In this document: piece after piece, positions 32,311 through 40,786 of the stretch
How positions within the stretch are numbered: the stretch's first letter is position 1
Layout of the letters: every line of letters starts with the position of its first letter
Assembly: GCF_018449545.1 (NCBI RefSeq)
Contig: NZ_JAAVUR010000001.1
Coordinates: forward strand, 310,001 to 374,000
Direction of reading: 5' to 3'
DNA length: 64,000 nt
Origin: Granulicella sp. dw_53
GTDB lineage: Bacteria > Acidobacteriota > Terriglobia > Terriglobales > Acidobacteriaceae
The notes under the pieces: model-generated
The model's input: the letters and a program-made list of their open reading frames with translations, nothing else
The model's database searches: none
What the model was told of the DNA's origin: nothing
Translations under genes and position numbers: made by a program

Positions 32311-33621
32311 TTGCAGCAAGCGATTCTTGAGCCTTACTTATCTCAGTTGGCGAGCCGACCTGCCTGGCGTTGGAGTGGGCGTGTTATCGAGGCCAATGGG
32401 CAGACCGTAGAGTCGGCGGGACCGCTCTGCTCCGTGGGTGAGAGCTGCGAGATTCTGGACGGCGAGGGCCGTCGACATCGCGCCGAGGTAATCGGTTTTC
32501 GGGGACGCAACGTGATGGCTATGCCTCTAGAGGAGACCCAGGGAATTCGGTTTGGAGATATGGTGCAGGCGATGGGAGCGCGTCCGAGCATTGCCGTGGG
32601 CGAGCAGATGGCAGGGCGCATTCTGAATGCAGTGGGGGCGCCTCTGGACGGGTTTGCTGCTCCCCGGGTGCGAGAGATGTGGCCGCTGGATGGGGTGATG
32701 CCGGGTCCTATGGATCGCGAGCCGATTCGTGAGCCACTCCAGACCGGGTTGCGGGTTCTGGATGGAATGTTGACGGTGGGCCGGGGACAACGGGTTGGTA
32801 TCTTTGGTGGCTCCGGCGTGGGTAAGAGCACGCTGATCGGCATGATGACACGCAATACGTCGGCGGATGTGACGGTGCTGGGGTTGGTGGGGGAGCGCGG
32901 CCGCGAGGTGCGGGAGTTTGTAGAAGACGCGCTTGGGGAGGAAGGCAGACGGCGGTCGGTGGTGCTGGTCTCGACGTCGGATGAGAGCCCTCTGCTGCGG
33001 ATGCGTGCAGCGATGGCGGCGACCTCGGTTGCAGAGTTTTATGCGGCGCAAGGGAAGCATGTGTTGCTGGTGCTGGACTCTTTGACACGCTATGCCATGG
33101 CAGCGAGGGAGGTCGGACTGGCCGCAGGGGAACCGCCGGCGAGCAAGGGTTATACGCCGAGTGTATTTACCAAGCTGGCGAAGCTGGTGGAGCGCGCCGG
33201 CAACTTCAAGAGAGGAAGCATCACGGCGTTCTACACGGTATTGATGGAGGGAGACGACCAGCAGGATCCGGTGGTGGACGCGGTGCGGTCGTTGCTGGAC
33301 GGACATATTGTTTTGTCGCGAGCTCTCGCGTCTGCGGGACACTATCCTCCGGTGGATGTCCTGGACTCATTGAGCCGATTGATGCCGGCGGTAACGACTC
33401 CGGAGCATCAGCAGAGAGCGAGATTTGCGAGGAGGCTGTTGGCGGCGCACGCACGGTCGGAGGATCTGGTGCGCATCGGTGCTTACCGTGCGGGGACGGA
33501 TCAGGAGTTAGACCGTGCACTGCTTGCGATGCCACCTCTGCGCGAGTTTATGGAGCAGGGAACTGCAGAGCGCGTGTCGATGGAAGATACCATCACGCGG
33601 CTCGTGACGATGGAAATTTAG
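32311..33621 (+). CDS. fliI: Flagellar export ATPase FliI
   Basis: A 436-residue F1-beta-like ATPase that energises unloading of export substrates with FliH and FliJ. Walker A GGSGVGKST lies near residues 167-175, the catalytic Glu in GERGREVREFVEDAL, Walker B in HVLLVLDSLTRYAMAAREV, and the family phrase AAGEPPASKGYTPSVFTKLAKLVERAGN is intact. The start is TTG at 32311 with GGAGGAAA directly upstream. It has its own likely promoter because repeat copy 2 separates it from fliH. Confidence 0.95.
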   Translation: MQQAILEPYLSQLASRPAWRWSGRVIEANGQTVESAGPLCSVGESCEILDGEGRRHRAEVIGFRGRNVMAMPLEETQGIRFGDMVQAMGARPSIAVGEQMAGRILNAVGAPLDGFAAPRVREMWPLDGVMPGPMDREPIREPLQTGLRVLDGMLTVGRGQRVGIFGGSGVGKSTLIGMMTRNTSADVTVLGLVGERGREVREFVEDALGEEGRRRSVVLVSTSDESPLLRMRAAMAATSVAEFYAAQGKHVLLVLDSLTRYAMAAREVGLAAGEPPASKGYTPSVFTKLAKLVERAGNFKRGSITAFYTVLMEGDDQQDPVVDAVRSLLDGHIVLSRALASAGHYPPVDVLDSLSRLMPAVTTPEHQQRARFARRLLAAHARSEDLVRIGAYRAGTDQELDRALLAMPPLREFMEQGTAERVSMEDTITRLVTMEI

Positions 33622-33623
33622 AT

Positions 33624-34115
33624 ATGCCAGGTCGAAGCAAGACATTGAAACGATTGGTGGATCTGTACGGGGCGATGGAGGCAGCGCGCTCCGGTGAGAT
33701 GCAGCGCGCCCAGATACTGCTACTGGAGGCCGAGCAGGCCCTTCGAGGACAGCAGGCCGTGAAGCATATGGCACACGCTGAGGGACGGGATGCTCTAGGG
33801 CAAGGGGACCGGATGGCGTGGATGTTTGCCGAGGTCCAGGCGGAGTTAGCGAGTGTGAAGCGACGTCGCATCGAGCCTATCGCCGAGGAGCGTGGTGCGT
33901 CGCGTGATGCCGCCAAGAAGAAGTATCTTGCCAGCCGCCTGGAGAGCGAACAGATGAACCGATTGTTCGACGATGCGGCAAAAAGAGCCGCGGTGATGCA
34001 ACTAAGACGAGCACAAGCTGTGGCAGACGACCGCTTTCTTTCCCGTAAACGTTGGGCCGAGATGAAGGCTGAGCGGTTGTTGAAGAAGGAACCGCGGAAT
34101 GTGAGCGCGCTCTAA
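33624..34115 (+). CDS. fliJ: Flagellar export protein FliJ
   Basis: A 163-residue, largely alpha-helical coiled-coil protein rich in Ala, Glu, Arg and Lys, beginning 2 bases after fliI. Its position directly after fliI and its composition (RSKTLKRLVDLYGAMEAARSGEMQRAQILLLEAEQAL ... RRIEPIAEERGASRDAAKKKYLASRLESEQMNRLFDDAAK) fit FliJ, the chaperone-escort stalk of the export ATPase. FliJ sequences diverge strongly, so context carries much of the call. Confidence 0.75.
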   Translation: MPGRSKTLKRLVDLYGAMEAARSGEMQRAQILLLEAEQALRGQQAVKHMAHAEGRDALGQGDRMAWMFAEVQAELASVKRRRIEPIAEERGASRDAAKKKYLASRLESEQMNRLFDDAAKRAAVMQLRRAQAVADDRFLSRKRWAEMKAERLLKKEPRNVSAL

Positions 34116-34181
34116 TGCATCGGCTCTTTGCTTTGGCGCGTGGAGTGCATTCTCTCTCGATGGGATAGGAGGTTCGCAACA

Positions 34182-35723
34182 ATGGTACCGATTGCGACAG
34201 AGTTATTGACGATCAAGTTGCCTGTGAAGCTACCAACCTCCCCAGGGACGAACGAGGATATACACGGTTCCTTTGCGAAAAGCTTAAATGAAAATGGGTT
34301 GCTGTCAATCTTTTCATCAGCACCAGATTCTACGAAGCAGGGCGGGGTTGAGCAGGTGGCGCAAGGCTTGAAGAAAAAGCTGATGCTGCCGGAGGGCGTT
34401 CTTCCTGTGGAGCAGGCTCCGGATGGGGTGGATGTTCCGGTAGAAGGGACGAAGCCGGTTGTGGGGAATGAGGCTCCAGTGGCGCCGGCTGTTCCATCCG
34501 GGAAGAAAGAGCTTCTTCCGGAAGATGCAACGAAAGGATTGCCGAAGGTCCCAAGACATCCACTAGCTGTTAAGGGAACCGTTCCTGAGCCTGGAAAAAA
34601 AGTTGATAAGAAAGATTCGCAGAAGTTTCCGGTCGCTGTGGCTCTCTCTGATCGCAAGATCGAGACTCCGCATGTGCAACATCCGGTGATACAAATTGCA
34701 CAGGCGGAGGGTCAAGGTAAAGAGATGAGCCCTGCAGCTAAACCTTCGCCTTCTATGAATGCGCCAACCGTTCCCCAGACTCAGATAGTTCCGGATGCGA
34801 AGATCCAGCAACCAACTCCAGTGGTGGTTGGAACTGCGCAGGGTCAAGTGCCGGATGAGAGTCGTGGCGCACCTGCGCTCGTCCAGCCGGGACGGAGTGT
34901 TGCCGATCGCGGTGGCGCCATAGGAACTTCGATTTCGCGAACTGAGTTGGCGAGGGCTCCTACAATGTCTGGTGTTGAAAAGAGGGATAAGGTCTCCGGA
35001 GGGGAGGTCGATTCCAGCAAGAGTGAGGTCGAAGCTGGACCTTTTGCCGGAGCGGTGGGAGTGGCCGCGCACCACGCTGAAGCGCCCAAACAAGAGGGAG
35101 GAGTCGCGATTTTAGGTGGCGAACACATTGCTCCCGTCGCGGCGGTTCAACATGAGAAGGGATTCGCACCTGAGGCTGTGCAGAGGGCTGGAAGTGCTGG
35201 ATTGGGAGATGCACACGCTATCACCGGCGACGTGGGTCATGAGGGTGGTCGTGGGCGGGCACCGGAGTTGATTGCAGCGACACCGACGTCGCTCGAGGTT
35301 GGTATGGCAAATGGAGCGCACGGATGGTTGAAGGTTCGCGCGGAGTTGGAGGACGGAGTGGTAACGGCTTCTCTTTCTGCAACGACGGAGAGCGGACGGG
35401 AGGCGCTTCATCGTGAGCTGCCGTCGATGTCGGCTTATCTGCAGGACGAGAAGGTCGGCGTAGGCTCACTGGTGGTCAAGGAGGCGCCACCTGCGGATAC
35501 GAGGCAGTCTTTCGATGGCTCGGGGACGCAGGGTCAAGGGCAGACTCAAAGGCAGGATTCGGAGAGGCAAGAGAGTGGTGCAGCTCCTCGAACCGGCGAT
35601 GGTGTCTGGGAGCCAGCCGGTGACGAGAGGGTGCATGAGGTGCCGAATGGATTGGGTGGATCTACAGGTCTTCTAACTCCGACGGTCGGATTGAATGGGA
35701 GTTGGTTGAACGTGCGGGTGTGA
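34182..35723 (+). CDS. fliK: Flagellar hook-length control protein FliK
   Basis: A 513-residue protein with ATG at 34182 after GGAGGTTC; an in-frame start at 34128 lies too far upstream of this ribosome site. The first ~370 residues are Pro/Ala/Glu/Lys/Val-rich and low complexity, as in the ruler part of FliK. The C-terminal substrate-switch domain follows (HGWLKVRAELEDGVVTASLSATTESGREALHRELPSMSAYLQDEKVGVGSLVVKE). It measures hook length and switches FlhB from hook to filament export. Confidence 0.85.
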   Translation: MVPIATELLTIKLPVKLPTSPGTNEDIHGSFAKSLNENGLLSIFSSAPDSTKQGGVEQVAQGLKKKLMLPEGVLPVEQAPDGVDVPVEGTKPVVGNEAPVAPAVPSGKKELLPEDATKGLPKVPRHPLAVKGTVPEPGKKVDKKDSQKFPVAVALSDRKIETPHVQHPVIQIAQAEGQGKEMSPAAKPSPSMNAPTVPQTQIVPDAKIQQPTPVVVGTAQGQVPDESRGAPALVQPGRSVADRGGAIGTSISRTELARAPTMSGVEKRDKVSGGEVDSSKSEVEAGPFAGAVGVAAHHAEAPKQEGGVAILGGEHIAPVAAVQHEKGFAPEAVQRAGSAGLGDAHAITGDVGHEGGRGRAPELIAATPTSLEVGMANGAHGWLKVRAELEDGVVTASLSATTESGREALHRELPSMSAYLQDEKVGVGSLVVKEAPPADTRQSFDGSGTQGQGQTQRQDSERQESGAAPRTGDGVWEPAGDERVHEVPNGLGGSTGLLTPTVGLNGSWLNVRV

Positions 35724-35781
35724 GTGTTGTTCTGTGTTGTATTCGTAACGCGTAAGTAACGTAATTTCAGACAGGAGAGAT

Positions 35782-36114
35782 ATGGATATTTTCGGAAGTA
35801 ATTTGATTTCGGCGGCAGGAACAGCGGCTCAGGACAAGGTCGCCTCTGTTTTGGCGCCGAAGAATGCTCAAGTAAAGACAACGGCGACCGCAAAGGACAC
35901 CCCCAACTCAAGCACCGACGACAGTACAGACGCCATTACGGCGGATGATTTTATGACGTTGCTGGTTAGCGAGTTGAAGAACCAGGATCCGACACAGCCT
36001 ACCGATCCCGCCACCTATATTCAGCAGATGGTTGGAGTGAGCAGCCTTCAACAGTTGACACAGATCAATCAGGGGCTGTCGATATTGGAGTCCGGAGTAA
36101 CGGTTACGCCGTAG
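35782..36114 (+). CDS. flgD: Short hook-cap protein FlgD (N-terminal scaffold domain only)
   Basis: A 110-residue protein. The FlgD scaffold signature is present: ITADDFMTLLVSELKNQDPTQPTDPATYIQQMVGVSSLQQLTQINQGL. FlgD is normally 200-230 residues, with an additional beta-sandwich/FlgD-Ig region that caps the growing hook; that part is missing and does not occur in the next 112 bases. AGGAG precedes the ATG. It lies between fliK and flgE, the expected spot. Confidence 0.9.
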   Translation: MDIFGSNLISAAGTAAQDKVASVLAPKNAQVKTTATAKDTPNSSTDDSTDAITADDFMTLLVSELKNQDPTQPTDPATYIQQMVGVSSLQQLTQINQGLSILESGVTVTP

Positions 36115-36226
36115 TTTTATGTTGGCGCACCGGAGAGATTCAAGACCCGATTTGCAATCCATTGGCGCCTGATAACAGACGCTTTTCATTGGTGAGGTTT
36201 TAACCAGAAGTAGACAGGAGAGAAAA

Positions 36227-37450
36227 ATGCCATCTTTTTCAATTGCCCTCAGCGGATTGCAGGCTGATTCGGTCGCGCTCAATACAATCGGTAATAACCT
36301 TGCGAACCTCAATACGACTGCATTCAAGAGACAGGACACAACCTTCGAGGATCTGTTTTACCAGCAGATCGGAACGACTGGAGCGAATGAGTCTATGCAG
36401 GTTGGCGCGGGTACGAAGGTATCGGGTACGTCAACCGATTTTACTTCGGGATCTTTGCCATCGACGGGTAAGTCTACGGACATGGCATTGGCTGGCGATG
36501 GATTTTTTGTGGTTGAGAAGAACGGCGTGCAGTCGCTTACTCGCGCAGGAAACTTTCAACTCGACTCCTTCGGCAATCTGGAGACTGTGAACGGCGAGCA
36601 GGTAATGGGTTATGGCATTGTGAACGGCACGGCGACGGGCAATACTGCGTTGGGAGCGCTTCAACTTCCGATTGGACAGACGGAGCAGGCCCAGCCGACG
36701 CAGAACTTCTCAGTTACGGCAAATCTGAATGCAGCGGCTGATAAAGGATCTTCTTACCAGACGCCGATTACTTTGTACGACTCTTTGGGACAGAAGCACC
36801 TGGCGACCGTCAACTACACGAAGACCTCGGACAATACTTGGAGCTACTCGGTTGTACTGCCCGACGGCGAAGCCGGTACCACTACCGGCAATACTGGAAC
36901 GTTGACGTTCGATTCGTCTGGCAATCTTGTATCGCCGACGAGCGTGACTGGCATTAGCTTCTCGGGACTCTCTGACGGAGCAAGCGACATGAATTTGAAC
37001 TGGGAGATTGCCGGCGGGAGCCTAGGCGGCAAGCTTAGCCAGACGACTGCGGCGAGCAGCAACACGGCCGCACCCCAGGATGGGTTCGCCAGTGGCGTCT
37101 ATCAAAGCTTCTCGGTGGACCCGACGGGAGTAATCACGGCTACGTTTAGCAATCAACATACTGTTGCGATCGGACAGGTAGCGGTGGCTTCTGTAGCTAA
37201 CCAGGAAGGCCTGGTTCAGACTGGCAACAACGACTATCGGACGACCGCAGCTTCGGGCGACGCGATTATCGGCGTGGCAGGAACGGGCGGCCGTGCCACC
37301 ATTCAGGATCAGGCGTTAGAGCAGTCGAACGTTGATATCTCGGTGGAGTTCTCTGACCTGATTGTTGCGCAGCGAGCCTTCCAGGCAAACTCCAAGACAG
37401 TAACTACGTTCGATCAGATTACACAGGATACGATCGGAATGCTGCGATAG
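36227..37450 (+). CDS. flgE: Flagellar hook protein FlgE
   Basis: A 407-residue hook subunit. N-terminal signature FSIALSGLQADSVALNTIGNNLANLNTTAFKRQDTTFEDLFYQQIG, central FlgE region (GDGFFVVEKNGVQSLTRAGNFQLDSFGNLETVNGEQVMGYGI) and C-terminal helix (QALEQSNVDISVEFSDLIVAQRAFQANSKTVTTFDQITQDTIGM) are all in order. AGGAGAGAAAA precedes the ATG. A strong terminator follows. The 112-base gap upstream holds no other gene. Confidence 0.95.
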   Translation: MPSFSIALSGLQADSVALNTIGNNLANLNTTAFKRQDTTFEDLFYQQIGTTGANESMQVGAGTKVSGTSTDFTSGSLPSTGKSTDMALAGDGFFVVEKNGVQSLTRAGNFQLDSFGNLETVNGEQVMGYGIVNGTATGNTALGALQLPIGQTEQAQPTQNFSVTANLNAAADKGSSYQTPITLYDSLGQKHLATVNYTKTSDNTWSYSVVLPDGEAGTTTGNTGTLTFDSSGNLVSPTSVTGISFSGLSDGASDMNLNWEIAGGSLGGKLSQTTAASSNTAAPQDGFASGVYQSFSVDPTGVITATFSNQHTVAIGQVAVASVANQEGLVQTGNNDYRTTAASGDAIIGVAGTGGRATIQDQALEQSNVDISVEFSDLIVAQRAFQANSKTVTTFDQITQDTIGMLR

Positions 37451-37466
37451 AGAGCTGGAAATAACA

Positions 37467-37507
37467 GGGAGCGGACAGTGCGATGCGCTGTTCGCCCCTC
37501 TTTTTTT
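37467..37507 (+). terminator. Strong rho-independent terminator after flgE
   Basis: GGG-A-GCGGACAG and CTGTTCGCCCC (37467-37498 region) pair with one bulged A around the loop TGCGATGCG, followed by TC and a run of seven T (37501-37507). It ends the flgB-flgE transcript, so fliL and later genes need their own promoter. Confidence 0.85.
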
Positions 37508-37584
37508 GCTTGCGACTGGGATGACATTTGGGAGTGCCTGCCAGCCGCGATTGTAAAGTTTCACTAATCTGAACTTCGCGCGAA

Positions 37585-37600
37585 CGGCCATCCGCTTGCA
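37585..37600 (+). promoter_or_regulatory. Candidate sigma-54 promoter of fliL
   Basis: CGGCCA at 37585-37590 and TTGCA at 37596-37600 have a five-base spacer. GG and GC are 12 bases apart and TTGC is exact. A start 12 bases downstream (about 37611) would lie only about 5 bases before the fliL ATG, where no ribosome site is seen. It lies downstream of the flgE terminator. Confidence 0.4.
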
Positions 37601-37615
37601 CTCTCTTTCTGCATT

Positions 37616-38167
37616 ATGCCGGACACTCTCAATTCTCTTGACGCTAATGAGGCTTCTTCCGCCGCGCCCTCGAAGGTGGCAATTGTGCCGCTGGTAATTG
37701 CAGTCGCTGGGGCTGTTGTGTTCTCGGTCCTGCTGTTGGCGGGGGCTTTCTACTACCTGGCGAAGAGCGGTCGATTGAATATGCCGTTCTCCATTGCTGT
37801 TGCGAAGGCTCCGCCAGCGGAGGACTCATCGTTTCATTCGATGGTGTTGGAGCCGATGGTGGCGAACCTCGCGGATGCAGATGGCAGGGCCTACTTGCGT
37901 CTCGGGTTGACGTTGCGAGTCGCTACTGACCAGAAGAAAGAAAAAGCTAAAGACGAGCAGCCGAAAGAAGGAAAAGGGATAGGTGAAGCTGAGACGGCGG
38001 TGCGAGATGTTGCGCTGGAGGTGCTTGGCCATCAGACTTCGGAGGCCCTTCTCGCTGCGGATGGCAAGGAAAAGTTGAAGCTTCAGTTGAAGCAGGCGCT
38101 TGGGCAGCGCGATTCGGAGTTGAAGGTGGCGGACATTTTCTTTACGGAGTTTCTCGTACAGCGATGA
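37616..38167 (+). CDS. fliL: Flagellar basal-body-associated protein FliL
   Basis: A 183-residue single-pass membrane protein with one helix near residues 25-48 (IVPLVIAVAGAVVFSVLLLAGAFYYLA) and a periplasmic domain with the FliL-type ending (EVLGHQTSEALLAADGKEKLKLQLKQAL...VADIFFTEFLVQR). It supports stator function around the motor. A Lys/Glu-rich insert (residues ~103-120) is unusual. There is no Shine-Dalgarno site before the ATG. It starts a second transcription unit after the flgE terminator; the next gene overlaps it by four bases. Confidence 0.9.
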   Translation: MPDTLNSLDANEASSAAPSKVAIVPLVIAVAGAVVFSVLLLAGAFYYLAKSGRLNMPFSIAVAKAPPAEDSSFHSMVLEPMVANLADADGRAYLRLGLTLRVATDQKKEKAKDEQPKEGKGIGEAETAVRDVALEVLGHQTSEALLAADGKEKLKLQLKQALGQRDSELKVADIFFTEFLVQR

Positions 38168-38529
38168 GAGATCTGGGACATTACCAAGTCAGGGGACGGG
38201 ATGCTATGGCCGAGGCTCAACTGGAACGAATCATCCCGCAGCTGCAACTGGGGGCGGTGGCGTCCGAAGGGAACGCGGGAGGGACCCGCATGGAGGATCA
38301 TCTGGCGTGGCCGGTATTGTCACGGTTGCCTATGTTGTTAGTGGTACGAATCGCACTGACTCGCCTCAAGATTCGCGACTTGTTGCTGCTGCAAGAAGGT
38401 CAGATCTTGACGAGTGAGTGGCCGCAGACGAGCGACGTCCCATTGGCGATCGGTGACATAACACTCGGATGGAGTGAGTTTGAGGTTTCGGGACAACGGA
38501 TCGGCGTGCGTTTGACGCACTTGGCATAA
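38164..38529 (+). CDS. FliN/SpoA-domain switch protein (second FliN-like)
   Basis: A 121-residue protein starting in a four-base overlap with the fliL stop (ATGA). Residues ~55-120 form a surface-presentation-of-antigens/SpoA domain (LSRLPMLLVVRIALTRLKIRDLLLLQEGQILTSEWPQTSDVPLAIGDITLGWSEFEVSGQRIGVRLTHLA), the fold of FliN and the FliM C-terminus in the C-ring. The N-terminal ~50 residues are unlike FliN. A canonical fliN is at 46109, so the operon encodes two SpoA proteins. It may be a second C-ring or FliY-like component; no phosphatase motif is seen. Confidence 0.85.
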   Translation: MRDLGHYQVRGRDAMAEAQLERIIPQLQLGAVASEGNAGGTRMEDHLAWPVLSRLPMLLVVRIALTRLKIRDLLLLQEGQILTSEWPQTSDVPLAIGDITLGWSEFEVSGQRIGVRLTHLA

Positions 38530-38540
38530 GGCGAGGGATT

Positions 38541-38810
38541 GTGCAGATTTCCAGGACGAAGAGCGTGAGAGAGGCGGACGGGTTGGCCGGATGGTTGTTG
38601 GATCGTGTCCGGGGGCTTCGCCAGCGTGCCGGTACGGAGGCAAAGGAGCTGCAGTTGCTGGAGGTTCTCTCGCTTGGAGGGAGGAGACAACTGATGCTGG
38701 TTGCATGCGGGACGCAGCAATACCTGGTAGGTTGTGGGGCGGAGAGCGTGGAGACCATTGTTAGTGTGTCCGGAGTGTCGGGCACTCGTGAGCGTGGAGA
38801 CTACCGGTGA
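38541..38810 (+). CDS. fliO: Flagellar export component FliO (lacking a transmembrane helix)
   Basis: An 89-residue protein. The FliO family phrase LQLLEVLSLGGRRQLMLVACGTQQYLVGCGAESVETIV is clear. FliO is normally anchored by one N-terminal membrane helix, but the first 30 residues here (MQISRTKSVREADGLAGWLLDRVRGLRQRAG) have no hydrophobic run long enough. GTG at 38541 follows GAGGG. Its stop overlaps the fliP start (GTGA). Its position before fliP is the usual one, and FliO helps assemble FliP. Confidence 0.8.
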   Translation: MQISRTKSVREADGLAGWLLDRVRGLRQRAGTEAKELQLLEVLSLGGRRQLMLVACGTQQYLVGCGAESVETIVSVSGVSGTRERGDYR

Positions 38811-39703
38811 AGCTCCGTGAACTTGTGACGTTCGCTTTGTTGATGCTGTTTGCGGTTCCCGTGGCCTATGGAGGCAGGCCAGCTCCTACAGATGTTTTGA
38901 CGCAGGGCACCTCGACCAAAGCTTCTTTCTGGGTGAAGCCGGCGGAAGGGAGGACGTCGGGAGCTGGGGAGAGAGGTTTTGCGATAAAGAACGCCTTGGC
39001 CTCTCATTCGCCACGCACAGACAAGCGGAATGCCGCTGGAGATGGTGGAACAAAGTCGATTGCCGCGGAGCTTGAGGGCACGAAGAGCCTGCCTTGGTCG
39101 ATTGTTGTCGGCCTTACATTGCTGACGCTTCTGCCGGCGTTGTTGTTGTCGATGACACCCCTGGTGCGTCTGCTGGTAGTCTTTCATTTTTTGCGGCAGG
39201 CATTGGGAACACAGACCGCGCCTTCCAACCAAGTGCTGATGGGGTTGGCATTGATGATGACATGGTTTCTTATGGAACCTGTTTTGTTACAGGTTGAGCA
39301 GCAGGCCATCGTGCCTTATCAGGCTGGATCTATCACTGGATTGGAGGCGATGGATCGAGGCGTACAACCGGTGAAGCAGTATATGTTGCGTTACGCGCGC
39401 GAGAAGGACCTGTCTGTGTTTGCCGCGACAGGGATGGCTACACGGCCCGCGACGCGACAGGATCTGCCGATCCAGGTGGTTGTCCCTGCTTACATTTTGA
39501 GCGAGCTGAAGGCTGGATTTCAGATCGGGGCGGTTCTATTTCTCCCCTTCTTGCTTGTGGATCTGGTGGTCGCGAGTGTCACGACTTCCATAGGCATGAT
39601 GCAGCTTCCCCCTGTTGTGGTTTCGACCCCGCTGAAGATATTGCTGTTTGTGATGGTGGATGGCTGGCACTTGCTGGCGGAGCAGTTGATCAAGAGTTTT
39701 TAG
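38807..39703 (+). CDS. fliP: Flagellar biosynthetic protein FliP
   Basis: A 298-residue export-gate protein. The signal peptide (VTFALLMLFAVPVAYGG) is followed by the FliP core: SIVVGLTLLTLLPALLLSMTPLVRLLVVFHFLRQALGTQTAPSNQVLMGLALMMTWFLM, and the C-terminal helices with LPFLLVDLVVASVTTSIGMMQLPPVVVSTPLKILLFVMVDGW. The N-terminal periplasmic region (residues ~25-95) is longer than usual. GTG at 38807 overlaps the fliO stop. It forms the gate pore with FliQ and FliR. Confidence 0.95.
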   Translation: MKLRELVTFALLMLFAVPVAYGGRPAPTDVLTQGTSTKASFWVKPAEGRTSGAGERGFAIKNALASHSPRTDKRNAAGDGGTKSIAAELEGTKSLPWSIVVGLTLLTLLPALLLSMTPLVRLLVVFHFLRQALGTQTAPSNQVLMGLALMMTWFLMEPVLLQVEQQAIVPYQAGSITGLEAMDRGVQPVKQYMLRYAREKDLSVFAATGMATRPATRQDLPIQVVVPAYILSELKAGFQIGAVLFLPFLLVDLVVASVTTSIGMMQLPPVVVSTPLKILLFVMVDGWHLLAEQLIKSF

Positions 39704-39731
39704 TGGTTGTGAGCGAGGACAAAGAGGCTAT

Positions 39732-40001
39732 ATGGGACCAGATCAGACGGTAGAGATCATGCGGAGGTTGATGACGGAGGCGATGATACTCAGCCTGCCG
39801 CTGCTGTTATCCGCGTGCGCTGTGAGTCTTCTGGTCAGTCTGTTACAGACTTTGACCGGAGTACAGGAGCAGACGTTGACGGCTGTTCCGAGGCTGGTAA
39901 CGGTGTTTGTAGTGACCATGATCTCGATGCCCTGGACGATCCATCGGCTGGTTAGTTTTACGCTTCGGCTTCTCACCGATTTTCGGCGATATCTGGGATA
40001 A
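39732..40001 (+). CDS. fliQ: Flagellar biosynthetic protein FliQ
   Basis: An 89-residue, two-helix export-gate protein. Two hydrophobic helices (EAMILSLPLLLSACAVSLLVSLLQ and LVTVFVVTMISMPWTIHRLVSFT) flank the FliQ-typical TLTGVQEQTLTAVPRLV loop. The order fliP-fliQ-fliR is conserved. It starts 28 bases after fliP. Confidence 0.94.
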   Translation: MGPDQTVEIMRRLMTEAMILSLPLLLSACAVSLLVSLLQTLTGVQEQTLTAVPRLVTVFVVTMISMPWTIHRLVSFTLRLLTDFRRYLG

Positions 40002-40003
40002 CG

Positions 40004-40786
40004 ATGAGCGCCGAGATAAGTCCTTTGATCGAAGGCTGGCCGCAGTATCTGACTGCCGCACTGCTGGTGATGATGCGATTGGGCAGCCTCATGGTATTCG
40101 CTCCAGTCTTCTCATCGGCTGCTGTGGCGCCGAGGTTGAAGGCAGGTTTTGTTATTGCGATGACTGTACTGCTGGCTCCAGCAGTGGCAGTCATACCTGG
40201 CGCCAGAGCGACCCTGGACATGACTGCTGTGTTGGGTGAGTTGGGTGTTGGGCTCGTTTTTGGGTTGTCTTTGTCTCTGATGAATGAGGCGTTGACGTTC
40301 GCAGGAGCTTTATTGGGAATGGAGTTCAGCTTTTCGTTGGTGAATCTGCTGGATCCTAACTCAAAGGTAGAGACTCCAGTGCTGGGACAGATGCTTGGCT
40401 GGCTGGGGATATTGGTGGTGATTGGCTCCGGACTGGATCGGACTTTATTGGCCGCTATCGTACGAAGCTTTCGGGTCGTGCCAGTGGGGCACGCCGCAGT
40501 GCAGGCTAAGACGGGCGCAGCTTTAGTCATGATGGGGAGTGGGATCTTTATGGCTGGCCTGCAACTGGCAGCGCCGGTGATCGCTGCCGCACTTACTGTA
40601 GAGGTGACGATCGCGCTGATCTCCAGGCTCTCGCCACAGCTACCTGCGATGGTGGTGAGCGTTCCACTGAAGACGCTGGTGTCCTATTGTGTGCTGATTG
40701 GCAGTCTAGCGCTGTGGCCTGCATGGATTGAGCGCCACTTTACAGCTCTGCTCGATGCGGCTGGAAAGCTGATGGTGACGCCTTGA
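40004..40786 (+). CDS. fliR: Flagellar biosynthetic protein FliR
   Basis: A 260-residue multi-pass export-gate protein. Residues ~15-60 include LVMMRLGSLMVFAPVFSSAAVAPRLKAGFVIAMTVLLAP, the FliR opening block. FGLSLSLMNEALTFAGALLGMEFSFSLVNLLDP and ISRLSPQLPAMVVSVPLKTLVSYCVLIGSLALWP are the later conserved helices. It begins 2 bases after fliQ, and its stop overlaps the flhB start (TTGA). It joins FliP in the pore and plugs it. Confidence 0.94.
   Translation: MSAEISPLIEGWPQYLTAALLVMMRLGSLMVFAPVFSSAAVAPRLKAGFVIAMTVLLAPAVAVIPGARATLDMTAVLGELGVGLVFGLSLSLMNEALTFAGALLGMEFSFSLVNLLDPNSKVETPVLGQMLGWLGILVVIGSGLDRTLLAAIVRSFRVVPVGHAAVQAKTGAALVMMGSGIFMAGLQLAAPVIAAALTVEVTIALISRLSPQLPAMVVSVPLKTLVSYCVLIGSLALWPAWIERHFTALLDAAGKLMVTP

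Noticed and set aside
37554..37580. TAAAGTTT before fliL as a sigma-28 -35.
   Set aside because: The sequence 11 bases on (ACTTCGCG) does not resemble GCCGATAA.
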